A stretch of 64,000 nucleotides of DNA from CAVSMC01 sp963798655 (lineage in GTDB: Bacteria > Pseudomonadota > Gammaproteobacteria > Burkholderiales > Casimicrobiaceae), in NCBI GenBank assembly GCA_963798655.1, contig CAWCUH010000007.1, positions 372,001 to 436,000 on the forward strand, read 5' to 3'. The notes beneath the pieces were generated by a model. The model saw only the letters and a program-made list of their open reading frames with translations, was not told the DNA's origin and did no database searches. Positions 25,617 to 33,044 of the stretch are shown here, piece after piece. Positions within the stretch are counted from its first letter, which is position 1; each line of letters starts with the position of its first letter. Position numbers and translations under genes: made by a program.

Positions 25617-27541
25617 ACGAGCGGGCAACGAACAGGCATGGCGGTAAGTTCCACGTGCCGGTGGCGTTCAACGCGGTCCGGTTTTGCGACCGCCTGTGGA
25701 CCGCGAGGCAGGCCGCCGTGCGCGAGCGCACCGTGCCTTTCCTGTACCGGCAGTACGAAGCGAACGGCTTGTTCGAGGCGCTCGACGTGGATTCGCCGCC
25801 CGGGCCGTTGCGCATTCCGTTCAACGGCCGGCCGAACACCGCGGTGATGTATTGGGATTCGGACATCGCGAAATGGATCGAGACGGCGAGCTGCACGCTC
25901 GGCACTCGCCACGACGCGGAGCTCGAAGCGCGCATCGATGCCGTCATCGCGCGCATCGCGAGCGCCCAGCGGGCCGACGGCTATTTCAACAGCTACTTCA
26001 TTCGCCGCGAGCCGGCGAAACGATGGACGAACCTGCGCGATTGGCACGAGCTCTATTGCGCCGGACACCTGATCGAAGCAGCCGTCGCGCACACGCAGGT
26101 GACGGGCAAGACCCGCCTGCTCGACGTCGCACGCCGTTACGCCGACTACATTTCGACAGTGTTCGGACCGCGGCCCGGCCAGCGCCGCGGCTATTGCGGC
26201 CACCCGGAAATCGAGCTCGCGCTCGTCAAGCTGTATCGGCTGACCGGCGAGCGCCGTTTTCTCGAGCTCGCGAAGTTCTTCGTCGACGAGCGCGGCCGGC
26301 AGCCGCACTATTTCGACCAGGAGGCGATCGCGCGCGGCGAGGACCCGGCCGCTCAGTATTACGGCACGTACGAGTACAGCCAGTCGCACATGCCGGTGCG
26401 CGATCAGCGGCAAGTCGTCGGCCACGCGGTGCGCGCGATGTACCTGTACAGCGCGATGGCGGACCTTGGCGCCGAATACGGCGACGAGAGCCTGCTGCAC
26501 GCGTGCGAGGCGCTCTGGCAGGACCTCACGACGAAGCGCCTGTACGTGACCGGCGGGCTGGGGCCGTCGGCGCGCAACGAGGGCTTCACGGCCGATTACG
26601 ATCTGCCGAACGAGACCGCGTATGCGGAGACGTGCGCCGCCGTCGGTCTCGTGTTCTGGGCGCATCGAATGGCGCTCGCGCGCCGCGATGGCCGCTACGC
26701 CGACGCGATGGAGCTCGCGCTGTACAACGGCGCGCTGTCGGGGCTCGCGCTCGACGGCGAGCACTTCTTCTACGACAACCCGCTTGCGAGTCGCGGCGGG
26801 CATCGGCGCTGGACGTGGCATCGCTGTCCATGCTGTCCGCCGAACATCGGGCGCCTGGTCGCCTCGCTGGGCCAGTACATGTATTCGACCGCCGCCAATG
26901 AAGTCGCGGTTCACCTGTACATCGCCGCCGACGCGACGATTGATGTCGGCGGCGTCCCCGTCGCGCTGCGCCAGCGTACGAACTACCCCTGGGACGGCAG
27001 CGTGCGCATCGAGGTCGAGCCCGAGCGCAGCGTGCGCTTCGCGTTGCGGCTTCGCATTCCGGGCTGGTGTCGCTCGGCGCGCGTCGCGATCAACGCAAAG
27101 CCGGTCGACGCCGAGACGCTCGCCGACGCCGGCTACGCGCACGTCGACCGCGAATGGCGCGGCGGCGACGTCGTGGAGCTCGAACTCGACATGCGCGCCG
27201 AGCGCGTGTACGCACATCCCGACGTGGCGGCCGATGTGGGTCGCGTCGCGCTCAAGCGCGGTCCCATCGTCTATTGCGCCGAGGCGCCCGACAACGACGC
27301 GCCGGTGCAGCGGCTCGCGCTGCCGCGCTCGAGCGCGCTCGGCGCGCAGTTCGATGCCGGCCTGCTCGGCGGCGTCGGCACGCTCAGCGCAGCCGCGGTC
27401 GTCGTCGAGCCTGCAACGCCGAGCGCGCTGTACAGCCGCATCCCGCCCCGCACGCGGCCGACGACGCTGCGCGCGATCCCGTATGCGTTCTGGAGCAACC
27501 GCCACGACGGAGCGATGACCGTCTGGTTACCTGAAGTGTGA
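25613..27541 (+). CDS. GH127 beta-L-arabinofuranosidase
   Basis: Family GH127 enzyme, typically releasing L-arabinofuranose from beta-linked arabinooligosaccharides such as those of plant hydroxyproline-rich glycoproteins. The 642-aa protein has the zinc-thiolate catalytic set of the characterised Bifidobacterium HypBA1. These are Glu323 in RNEGF (acid/base), Glu339 and Cys341 in YAETCAA, and Cys405, Cys407 and Cys408 in RCPCCPPN, where the middle cysteine corresponds to the nucleophile. An (alpha/alpha)6 barrel precedes a C-terminal beta-sandwich. No signal peptide is seen, so it should act in the cytoplasm on imported sugars. It is coupled to lacI by an ATGA overlap. Confidence 0.9.
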   Translation: MNERATNRHGGKFHVPVAFNAVRFCDRLWTARQAAVRERTVPFLYRQYEANGLFEALDVDSPPGPLRIPFNGRPNTAVMYWDSDIAKWIETASCTLGTRHDAELEARIDAVIARIASAQRADGYFNSYFIRREPAKRWTNLRDWHELYCAGHLIEAAVAHTQVTGKTRLLDVARRYADYISTVFGPRPGQRRGYCGHPEIELALVKLYRLTGERRFLELAKFFVDERGRQPHYFDQEAIARGEDPAAQYYGTYEYSQSHMPVRDQRQVVGHAVRAMYLYSAMADLGAEYGDESLLHACEALWQDLTTKRLYVTGGLGPSARNEGFTADYDLPNETAYAETCAAVGLVFWAHRMALARRDGRYADAMELALYNGALSGLALDGEHFFYDNPLASRGGHRRWTWHRCPCCPPNIGRLVASLGQYMYSTAANEVAVHLYIAADATIDVGGVPVALRQRTNYPWDGSVRIEVEPERSVRFALRLRIPGWCRSARVAINAKPVDAETLADAGYAHVDREWRGGDVVELELDMRAERVYAHPDVAADVGRVALKRGPIVYCAEAPDNDAPVQRLALPRSSALGAQFDAGLLGGVGTLSAAAVVVEPATPSALYSRIPPRTRPTTLRAIPYAFWSNRHDGAMTVWLPEV

Positions 27542-27594
27542 CTGCGCTCGCCGCTTCGCACTGCGAGCGAAAACCGCGCCGAGGAGGAGCAACC

Positions 27595-28410
27595 ATGCCG
27601 TGGACGTTCAAGCTGCTGCAGCGTATTTCGAGTGCTTTGGCGATCGGCCTGCTGGCCGCAGGCTTCGCTTCCGCGGCGAGCGCCGCGGTGCAGACGATCG
27701 ACGACATCATCAAGGCCGGCAAGATCGTCGTCGGCGTGTCGACGACCACGCCGATCTTCGGCCTTGCCAACAAGGACGGCGAGCCGGAGGGGTACGACCC
27801 CGACGTTGCGCGCCTGCTCGCCAAGTATCTCGGCGTCAAGGTCGAGTTCGTGCCGGTCACCGGCGCGAACCGCATCCCGCAGCTGTTGAGCGGACGCGTC
27901 GACGTGCTGATCTGCCTGTTCGGCATCACGCCCGAGCGGGCGCAGCAGGTCTGGTACTCGATGCCCTACGCGTACGAGGCGGCGACGCTGGTCGCGCCGG
28001 CCGCGGTCAACGTGAAGACGGTCGACGACCTCAAAGGCAAGCGGGTCGGCGTGCCGCGCGGCGCCATGCAGGACCTGATGCTGACGCCGATCGCGCAGGA
28101 GAAAGGCTTCCAGCTGCAGCGCTTCGACGACGAGGCAACCGAGCTGCAGGCGTTGATCGCCGGACAGATCGACCTCGGCGGCACCGGGCTGCTCGTGAAC
28201 GACCGACTGAACCGCAACAACCCGGGCAAGGACTACCAGGTCAAGATCGTCCTGCGGCCGCTGCACTTCGGAATCGGCATCCGTCGCGGCGAGGCCGACA
28301 AGCTGCAGTGGCTCAACACGTTCGTGTATACGATCAAGAACAACGGCGAGCTCGACGCGATCAGCCGCAAGTGGCGGCAGCGGCCGCTCGAAGAGCTGCC
28401 GGTGTTCTAG
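27595..28410 (+). CDS. ABC transporter substrate-binding protein, polar amino acid (family 3) type
   Basis: Periplasmic receptor of a PAAT-type ABC importer. The 271-aa precursor has a signal peptide (about residues 1-30, ending SAASA). The mature family-3 fold follows: KIVVGVSTTTPIFGL, GYDPDVARLLAKYLG, then the DVLICLFGITPERAQ and DLKGKRVGVPRGAM segments, and a closing LDAISRKW motif. GAGGAGG precedes ATG 27595 by 6 nt. It is 54 bp after GH127. The family usually binds amino acids or opine-like compounds, so the ligand here is uncertain despite the sugar-related neighbours. Confidence 0.9.
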   Translation: MPWTFKLLQRISSALAIGLLAAGFASAASAAVQTIDDIIKAGKIVVGVSTTTPIFGLANKDGEPEGYDPDVARLLAKYLGVKVEFVPVTGANRIPQLLSGRVDVLICLFGITPERAQQVWYSMPYAYEAATLVAPAAVNVKTVDDLKGKRVGVPRGAMQDLMLTPIAQEKGFQLQRFDDEATELQALIAGQIDLGGTGLLVNDRLNRNNPGKDYQVKIVLRPLHFGIGIRRGEADKLQWLNTFVYTIKNNGELDAISRKWRQRPLEELPVF

Positions 28411-28450
28411 ACCCGTGCCGGCGATCGCACGCACGCTTTAGCGGCGCCGA

Positions 28451-29467
28451 ATGGCGATCGTTCATCGCACGCTGGGACGCAGCGGCATCGAAGTATCGTC
28501 GCTGTGCCTCGGCGCGATGATGTTCGGCGATCGTGCGGACGCAGCCGAAGCGGATCGAATCGTTCGGCGCGCGCGCGACGCCGGCATCAACTTCATCGAC
28601 ACCGCGGACGCGTACAACGGCGGCCGCTCGGAGGAGATCGTAGGCAAGACGATCGCCGGCGAGCGCGCCTGGTGGATCGTCGCGACCAAGGTCGGCACGC
28701 GGCTGCCGCCGTTCGAGCCGAATCGCGGCGGCAACGGCCGGCGCTGGCTGCTGCGCGGCGTCGACGAAAGCCTCGCGCGGCTTCGCACCGGCCACATCGA
28801 TCTCTATTATCTCCATCTCGACGATTCGGCAACGCCGCTCGACGAAACCGTCGACGCGATGGGCGCGCTCGTGCGAAGCGGGAAGATCCGGTATTGGGCC
28901 GTGAGCAACTTCCGCGCGTGGCGCATCGCGGAGATCGTGCGCCTGTGCGACGCCGCCGGCGTGCCGCGGCCGGTTGCCGGACAGCCCTATTACAACGCGG
29001 TGAACCGGATGCCGGAAGTCGAGTATCTTCCGCTGTGCGCGCACCATGGCCTCGGCGTCGTGCCGTACAGTCCGCTCGCGCGCGGCGTGTTGACGGGCAA
29101 GTACACGCCCGACGCGACGCCGGATCCGTCCACGCGCGCAGGACGCAACGACAAGCGGATGATGATGACCGAGTTTCGTCGCGAGTCGATGGTGATCGCG
29201 CAATCGATCGCGCAGCACGCGAAAGCGCGCGCACGCACGCCGATCGGCTTTGCGTTGAACTGGGTGCTCGCGAACTCGATCGTCACGTCGGTGATCGTCG
29301 GCCCGAACACCGAGGCGCAGCTTTCGACCTACATCGAGGCGACCGACGAGCCGTTCGACGCCGACGACGAGGCGCTGCTCGATCGCCTCGTTGCGCCGGG
29401 TCATCCGTCCACGCCGGGTTACACCGATCCGCTGTTTCCGGTCACCGGGCGCCGGGTCGAGCGATGA
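28451..29467 (+). CDS. Aldo/keto reductase
   Basis: NADPH-dependent oxidoreductase of the AKR superfamily (COG0667). The 338-aa protein has the catalytic tetrad visible as Asp in FIDTADAYNGG (near residue 54), Tyr in the same segment, Lys in VATKVG near 80 and His in LYYLHLDDS near 124. Phosphate-binding residues fall in the SVIVGPNTEAQL region near 285. It lies between the substrate-binding gene and the two permease genes of an ABC importer with gaps of 40 and 24 bp, so it appears to be part of that operon. Acting on the imported compound is a reasonable inference. Confidence 0.88.
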   Translation: MAIVHRTLGRSGIEVSSLCLGAMMFGDRADAAEADRIVRRARDAGINFIDTADAYNGGRSEEIVGKTIAGERAWWIVATKVGTRLPPFEPNRGGNGRRWLLRGVDESLARLRTGHIDLYYLHLDDSATPLDETVDAMGALVRSGKIRYWAVSNFRAWRIAEIVRLCDAAGVPRPVAGQPYYNAVNRMPEVEYLPLCAHHGLGVVPYSPLARGVLTGKYTPDATPDPSTRAGRNDKRMMMTEFRRESMVIAQSIAQHAKARARTPIGFALNWVLANSIVTSVIVGPNTEAQLSTYIEATDEPFDADDEALLDRLVAPGHPSTPGYTDPLFPVTGRRVER

Positions 29468-29491
29468 TGCCGGAGAGCCGATCGGCATAGC

Positions 29492-30166
29492 GTGGATTAC
29501 GTCTTCCAATTCTCGGCGGTCGGCCGCGAGTTCGACCAGTTGCTGGTCGGCGCTTGGCTGACGATTCGGCTGTCCGCAGCCGCGATGCTGCTCGGCCTCG
29601 TCGTGGGCATCGCGGGCGCGCTCGCGAAGCAGTCGCGCTGGCGAGCGCTGCGCGCGGCCGTGCAGGCGTACATCGAGGCGATCCGCAACACGCCGTTCCT
29701 GGTGCAGCTGCTGCTCGTCTATCTGGGCTTGCCGTCGATCGGCATCCGCCTGCTGCCCTCGCAGGCGGCGTTGCTCGCGATGGTCGTGAACGTCGGCGCG
29801 TACGCGACCGAAATCGTCCGCGCCGGCATCGATTCGGTGCCGCGGCAGCACATCGAGGCAGGCCGCGCGCTCGGTCTGAAGCCGTGGCAGATCTTCCGCT
29901 TCGTCGTGCTGATCCCCGCGCTGCGCGCGGTGTTTCCGGCGCTCGCGAGCCAATTCATCCTGATCATGCTCGCGTCGAGCGTCGTGTCGGTGATCTCCGC
30001 CGAGGAGCTCACGGCGGTGACCGACATGATCGTCGCGCGCAACTTCCGCTCGTTCGAGTTCTACCTTACCGCGACCGCCATGTACCTCGCCATGGCGTTC
30101 GGCTTCCAGGCGATCTTCGCACTGATCGACCGCTGGCTGTTCGCGCCCTGGAGCCGCCAGGCGTGA
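29492..30166 (+). CDS. ABC transporter permease, polar amino acid type (first subunit)
   Basis: Inner-membrane permease of a HisMQ-type importer. The 224-aa product has about five hydrophobic helices. The N-terminal motif is RNTPFLVQLLLVYLG near residue 68. The EAA loop that contacts the ATPase is EAGRALGLKPWQIFRFVVLP-like near 127-146, here with VLIP. The start is GTG 29492; no ATG precedes the first helix. Its stop overlaps the GTG of the second permease by 4 bp. Confidence 0.9.
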   Translation: MDYVFQFSAVGREFDQLLVGAWLTIRLSAAAMLLGLVVGIAGALAKQSRWRALRAAVQAYIEAIRNTPFLVQLLLVYLGLPSIGIRLLPSQAALLAMVVNVGAYATEIVRAGIDSVPRQHIEAGRALGLKPWQIFRFVVLIPALRAVFPALASQFILIMLASSVVSVISAEELTAVTDMIVARNFRSFEFYLTATAMYLAMAFGFQAIFALIDRWLFAPWSRQA

Positions 30167-30836
30167 TTCGCGAATTCACGCTGAACGAGTTCTGGTACCT
30201 CGTGCTCGCCGCGCGCTGGACGGTCGTGCTTGCCGCGGTCGCCTTCGTCGGCGGCAGCGCGGCCGGGCCGTCGTCGCGCTGCTTCGGATCGCGAGAGCGA
30301 AGCCGGCACGCTTCGCGGCGATCGCGTACATCAGGCTTTTCCAGGGCACGCCGCTTCTGATGCAGCTCTACCTGATCTACTTCGGCGCGACGATGCTCGG
30401 CGTGCAGATCGAAGCGTGGACAGCGGCCGCGATCGCTTACACGCTGTACGCGGGCGCGTTCCTCGGCGAAATCTGGCGTGGATGCATCGAAGCGATACCG
30501 CGCGGGCAGTGGGAGGGAGCACGCTCGCTTGCGCTGAAGTATCGGCAGCAGCTTCGCTTCATCATCATGCCGCAGGCCGCGCGGATCGCAGTACCTCCGA
30601 CGGTGGGTTTCCTCGTGCAGCTGCTGAAGGGAACGTCTCTCGCGTCGATCATCGGGTTCGTCGAGCTCACGCGCGCGGCGCAGATCGTCAACAACGCGAC
30701 GTTTCGGCCGTTCACCGTATACGCGCTCGTCGCGGCGATCTATTTCGCGCTGTGCTGGCCGTTGTCGAGGCTCGCCGATCGATTCGAGCGGCGGCTCGGC
30801 CGTCATGAATTGCCGACGCCGATCGGTCAGGTTTAG
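30163..30836 (+). pseudogene. ABC transporter permease (second subunit), interrupted by one frameshift
   Basis: Second HisMQ-type permease. Translation from GTG 30163 reads the first helix correctly (NEFWYLVLAARWTVVLAAVA) and then leaves frame near 30264-30268. The remaining permease, including FQGTPLLMQLYL and the EAA loop EGARSLALKYRQQLRFI, continues in another frame to 30836. Restoring one base, most simply a fourth G in GCCGGGCC, gives an uninterrupted 224-aa protein with every family feature. Either this is a sequencing or assembly error or a very recent inactivation. The neighbouring ATPase gene has six more single-base indels, which favours error. Confidence 0.8.
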
Positions 30837-30869
30837 TCGGCGGCGCGACGCCATGATGCGACGCAGGCC

Positions 30870-31655
30870 ATGAGCGAACGCTTCGTCGAAGCCGCCGCGG
30901 GCGGCCGCGCCGACACGAATGTGGCGATCGAAATGATCGGCGTCGAGAAGCTCTACGGCAAGTTCCAGGCGCTGCGCGACATCAATCTTCGCGTGATGAA
31001 TGGCGAGCGGATCGTGATCTGCGGGCCGTCGGGCTCCGGAAAATCGACGCTGATCCGATGCATCAACCGGCTGGAGGAGCACGATGCGGGCACGATCCTC
31101 GTCGAGGGCGTGGAACTCACCGGCGACGTGCGGCGCATCGACCTCGTGCGCCGCGACGTCGGCATGGTGTTCCAGCATTTCAACCTGTTCCCGCACATGA
31201 CGATCCTCGAGAACTGCATGCTCGCGCCGATGCAGGTGCGCAGGCACGCCGCGCAAGGAGGCGCGAGCAGACGGCGATGGGCTTCCTCGAGCGCGTGCGC
31301 ATTCCCGAGCAGGCCGCACAAGTATCCGGGCCAGCTCTCCGGCGGTCAGCAGCAGCGGGTGGCGATCGCGCGGGCGCTGTGCATGCAGCCGCAGCATGAT
31401 GCTGTTCGACGAGCCGACGTCGGCGCTCGATCCCGAAATGATCAAGAGAAGTGCTCGACGTGATGGTGAGCTCGCTGCACGACGGCATGACGATGCTCGT
31501 GCGTCACTCACGAGATGGGCTTCGCGCGGCAGGTCGCGAACCGCGTCGTGTTCATGGACGCGGGATCGATCATCGAGGAGAACGAGCCGCGCTCGTTCTT
31601 CGAGCATCCGCGCCACGAGCGCACGAGGGCGTTTCTCGGGCGCATCCTGCACTAG
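30870..31655 (+). pseudogene. ABC transporter ATP-binding protein, polar amino acid type, six single-base insertions
   Basis: ATPase of the importer. Walker A GPSGSGKST (near residue 53) and the Q-loop VFQHFNLFPHMTI read normally from ATG 30870. Extra bases then appear near 31242, 31262 and 31313. After these three the frame returns for the signature LSGGQQQRVAIARAL. Three more follow near 31391, 31446 and 31501, disturbing the Walker B LFDEPTSALD and the switch histidine region. Removing all six gives a 259-aa protein ending GRILH at 31655, the usual family length. Intact motifs around each indel argue against old decay. Confidence 0.82.
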
Positions 31656-31679
31656 CGCGGCTAGCGGTCGCAGAGAATC

Positions 31680-31756
31680 TGGCGCGCCCGACAGGATTCG
31701 AACCTGTGACCCTTGGCTTCGGAAACCAATACTCTATCCAACTGAGCTACGGGCGC
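31680..31756 (-). tRNA. tRNA-Arg (anticodon CCG)
   Basis: The minus strand folds as a standard 77-nt tRNA: acceptor stem GCGCCCG/CGGGCGC, D arm GCTC...GAGT, anticodon arm TTGGT-TTCCGAA-GCCAA with anticodon CCG, T arm with GGTTCGAATCC, discriminator G and an encoded CCA (31680-31682). One G-U pair closes the anticodon stem. It reads CGG arginine codons. Its own promoter lies just upstream. Confidence 0.97.
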
Positions 31757-31765
31757 GAACCTGCC

Positions 31766-31794
31766 ATTTTACGCTCCGCCAACGACGCGGCCAA
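31766..31794 (-). promoter_or_regulatory. Promoter of tRNA-Arg
   Basis: On the minus strand TTGGCC (31789-31794) and TAAAAT (31766-31771) are spaced by 17 bp. The minus-10 ends 9 bp before the mature tRNA 5' end, consistent with a short leader removed by RNase P. Confidence 0.65.
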
Positions 31795-31803
31795 CCCGCG
31801 CGG

Positions 31804-31832
31804 TTACCGGCGCCGCGGGCCGACGGTATAAT
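31804..31832 (+). promoter_or_regulatory. Promoter of the triheme cytochrome gene
   Basis: On the plus strand TTACCG (31804-31809) and a perfect TATAAT (31827-31832) are spaced by 17 bp. Transcription would start near 31839, about 53 nt before the cytochrome ATG. It is divergent from the tRNA promoter, with 9 bp between the two minus-35 hexamers. Confidence 0.65.
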
Positions 31833-31891
31833 TACGAGTTTTCCTGAAATCGCATTGTCGCCGTTTCGCCCGCGACTTCCACACGACCGCC

Positions 31892-32983
31892 ATGCAGACG
31901 CACCAGGACCAGCACGTCTCGCCGATCCGCAACTGGAAGCAGCTCGTCCTCGTCGTCGTGCTGGCGTTCGTCATCCCGATCTCGATCATCGCGATCGTCA
32001 CGCAGCTCGTCACCGGTGGCGGCGAGCCCGTCAGCGCCGACGATCACGGCACGATCGATCGCATCAAGCCGGTCGGCAACGTCGTGCTCGCCGAGGCGAG
32101 CGGCCCGAAGGGCGAGCTCACCGGCGAGCAGGTCTACGACCAGGTCTGCAAGACGTGCCACGAAGGCGGGCTCGCCGGCGCTCCGAAGTTCGGCGATGCG
32201 GCGGCGTGGGCACCGCGGATCAAGCAGGGCGAGCAGACGCTGTTCACGCACGCGATCGAAGGCCTTCGCGCGATGCCGCCGAAGGGCGGCAGGCCCGATC
32301 TCCAGCCGGTCGAGGTCGAGCGCGCGGTCGTGTTCATGGCGAACAAGTCGGGCGGCAACCTGAAGGAGCCGAAGGCGCCGGCTGCGAGCGCGACAGCGGC
32401 GAGCGGTGGCGATCGCAGCGGCGAGCAGGTCGCGAACGCCGTCTGCGCGAAGTGCCACGCGACCGGCGAAGGCGGTGCGCCGAAGATCGGCGATCGCACC
32501 GCGTGGATCCAGCGCGCGAAGCGCGGCTTGAACACGCTCTACCAATCGGCGCTCAAGGGGCACGCGGGCATGCCGGCACGCGGCGGCATGGCGCAGCTCT
32601 CGGACGTCGAGGTGAAGCGCGCGATCGAGTACATGATGAACTCCGGTGCGGCGAGCGCGCCGGCAGCGAGCGCAGCTGCAGCGCCTGCCGCAGCGACGAC
32701 GACCGCAGCTGCGGCACCGGCAGCACCGCCGGCCTCCGCCAACGCGGACGGCAAGAAGGTCTATGAGACGACATGCGCGGCGTGCCACGCCGCGGGGCTC
32801 GTCGGCGCGCCGAAGTTCGGCGACAAGGCTGCGTGGGCCCCTCGGATCGCGCAAGGAATGGCGACGCTGTACAACAGCGCGTTGCACGGCAAGAACGCGA
32901 TGCCACCGAAGGGGGGCAACACGACGCTGTCCGACGCCGAAGTGAAGGCAGGCGTCGACTACATGACGGCCGCGGCGAAGTAG
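31892..32983 (+). CDS. Membrane-anchored triheme cytochrome c (c5-like domains)
   Basis: Periplasmic electron carrier. The 363-aa protein has an uncleaved N-terminal membrane anchor (about residues 16-40), then three tandem class I cytochrome c domains. Heme-binding CXXCH motifs are CKTCH (86-90), CAKCH (185-189) and CAACH (295-299). Each domain has a likely sixth-ligand Met in an xMPxxGG motif (128, 227, 337). Domains 2 and 3 are joined by an Ala/Pro-rich linker (about 250-285). Repeated phrases such as GAPKFGD-AAWAPRI show the domains arose by duplication. Betaproteobacterial relatives I know have one or two domains. The partner oxidase or reductase is not in the window. Confidence 0.93.
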   Translation: MQTHQDQHVSPIRNWKQLVLVVVLAFVIPISIIAIVTQLVTGGGEPVSADDHGTIDRIKPVGNVVLAEASGPKGELTGEQVYDQVCKTCHEGGLAGAPKFGDAAAWAPRIKQGEQTLFTHAIEGLRAMPPKGGRPDLQPVEVERAVVFMANKSGGNLKEPKAPAASATAASGGDRSGEQVANAVCAKCHATGEGGAPKIGDRTAWIQRAKRGLNTLYQSALKGHAGMPARGGMAQLSDVEVKRAIEYMMNSGAASAPAASAAAAPAAATTTAAAAPAAPPASANADGKKVYETTCAACHAAGLVGAPKFGDKAAWAPRIAQGMATLYNSALHGKNAMPPKGGNTTLSDAEVKAGVDYMTAAAK

Positions 32984-33000
32984 CGCCGCGCCGCTGACCG

Positions 33001-33033
33001 CGAACGCGGCCGCAACGGCCGCGTTCGTCTTTC
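33001..33033 (+). terminator. Intrinsic terminator after the cytochrome gene
   Basis: A perfect 12-bp inverted repeat (33001-33012 and 33016-33027, 3-nt loop) is followed by TCTTTC. It starts 17 bp after the cytochrome stop. The U-tract is short, but the stem is very strong. It lies between convergent genes. Confidence 0.65.
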
Positions 33034-33044
33034 GGTTCGCTGCG

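Noticed and set aside
30259..31505. Programmed ribosomal frameshifting in the permease and ATPase
   Set aside because: Seven shifts at unrelated sequences, no slippery heptamers with stimulatory structure, and family members use a single frame.
31640..31760. tRNA-Arg as an integration (att) site explaining damage to the adjacent ATPase gene
   Set aside because: No duplicated tRNA 3' end, integrase or composition change is visible, and the damage is single-base, not a truncation.
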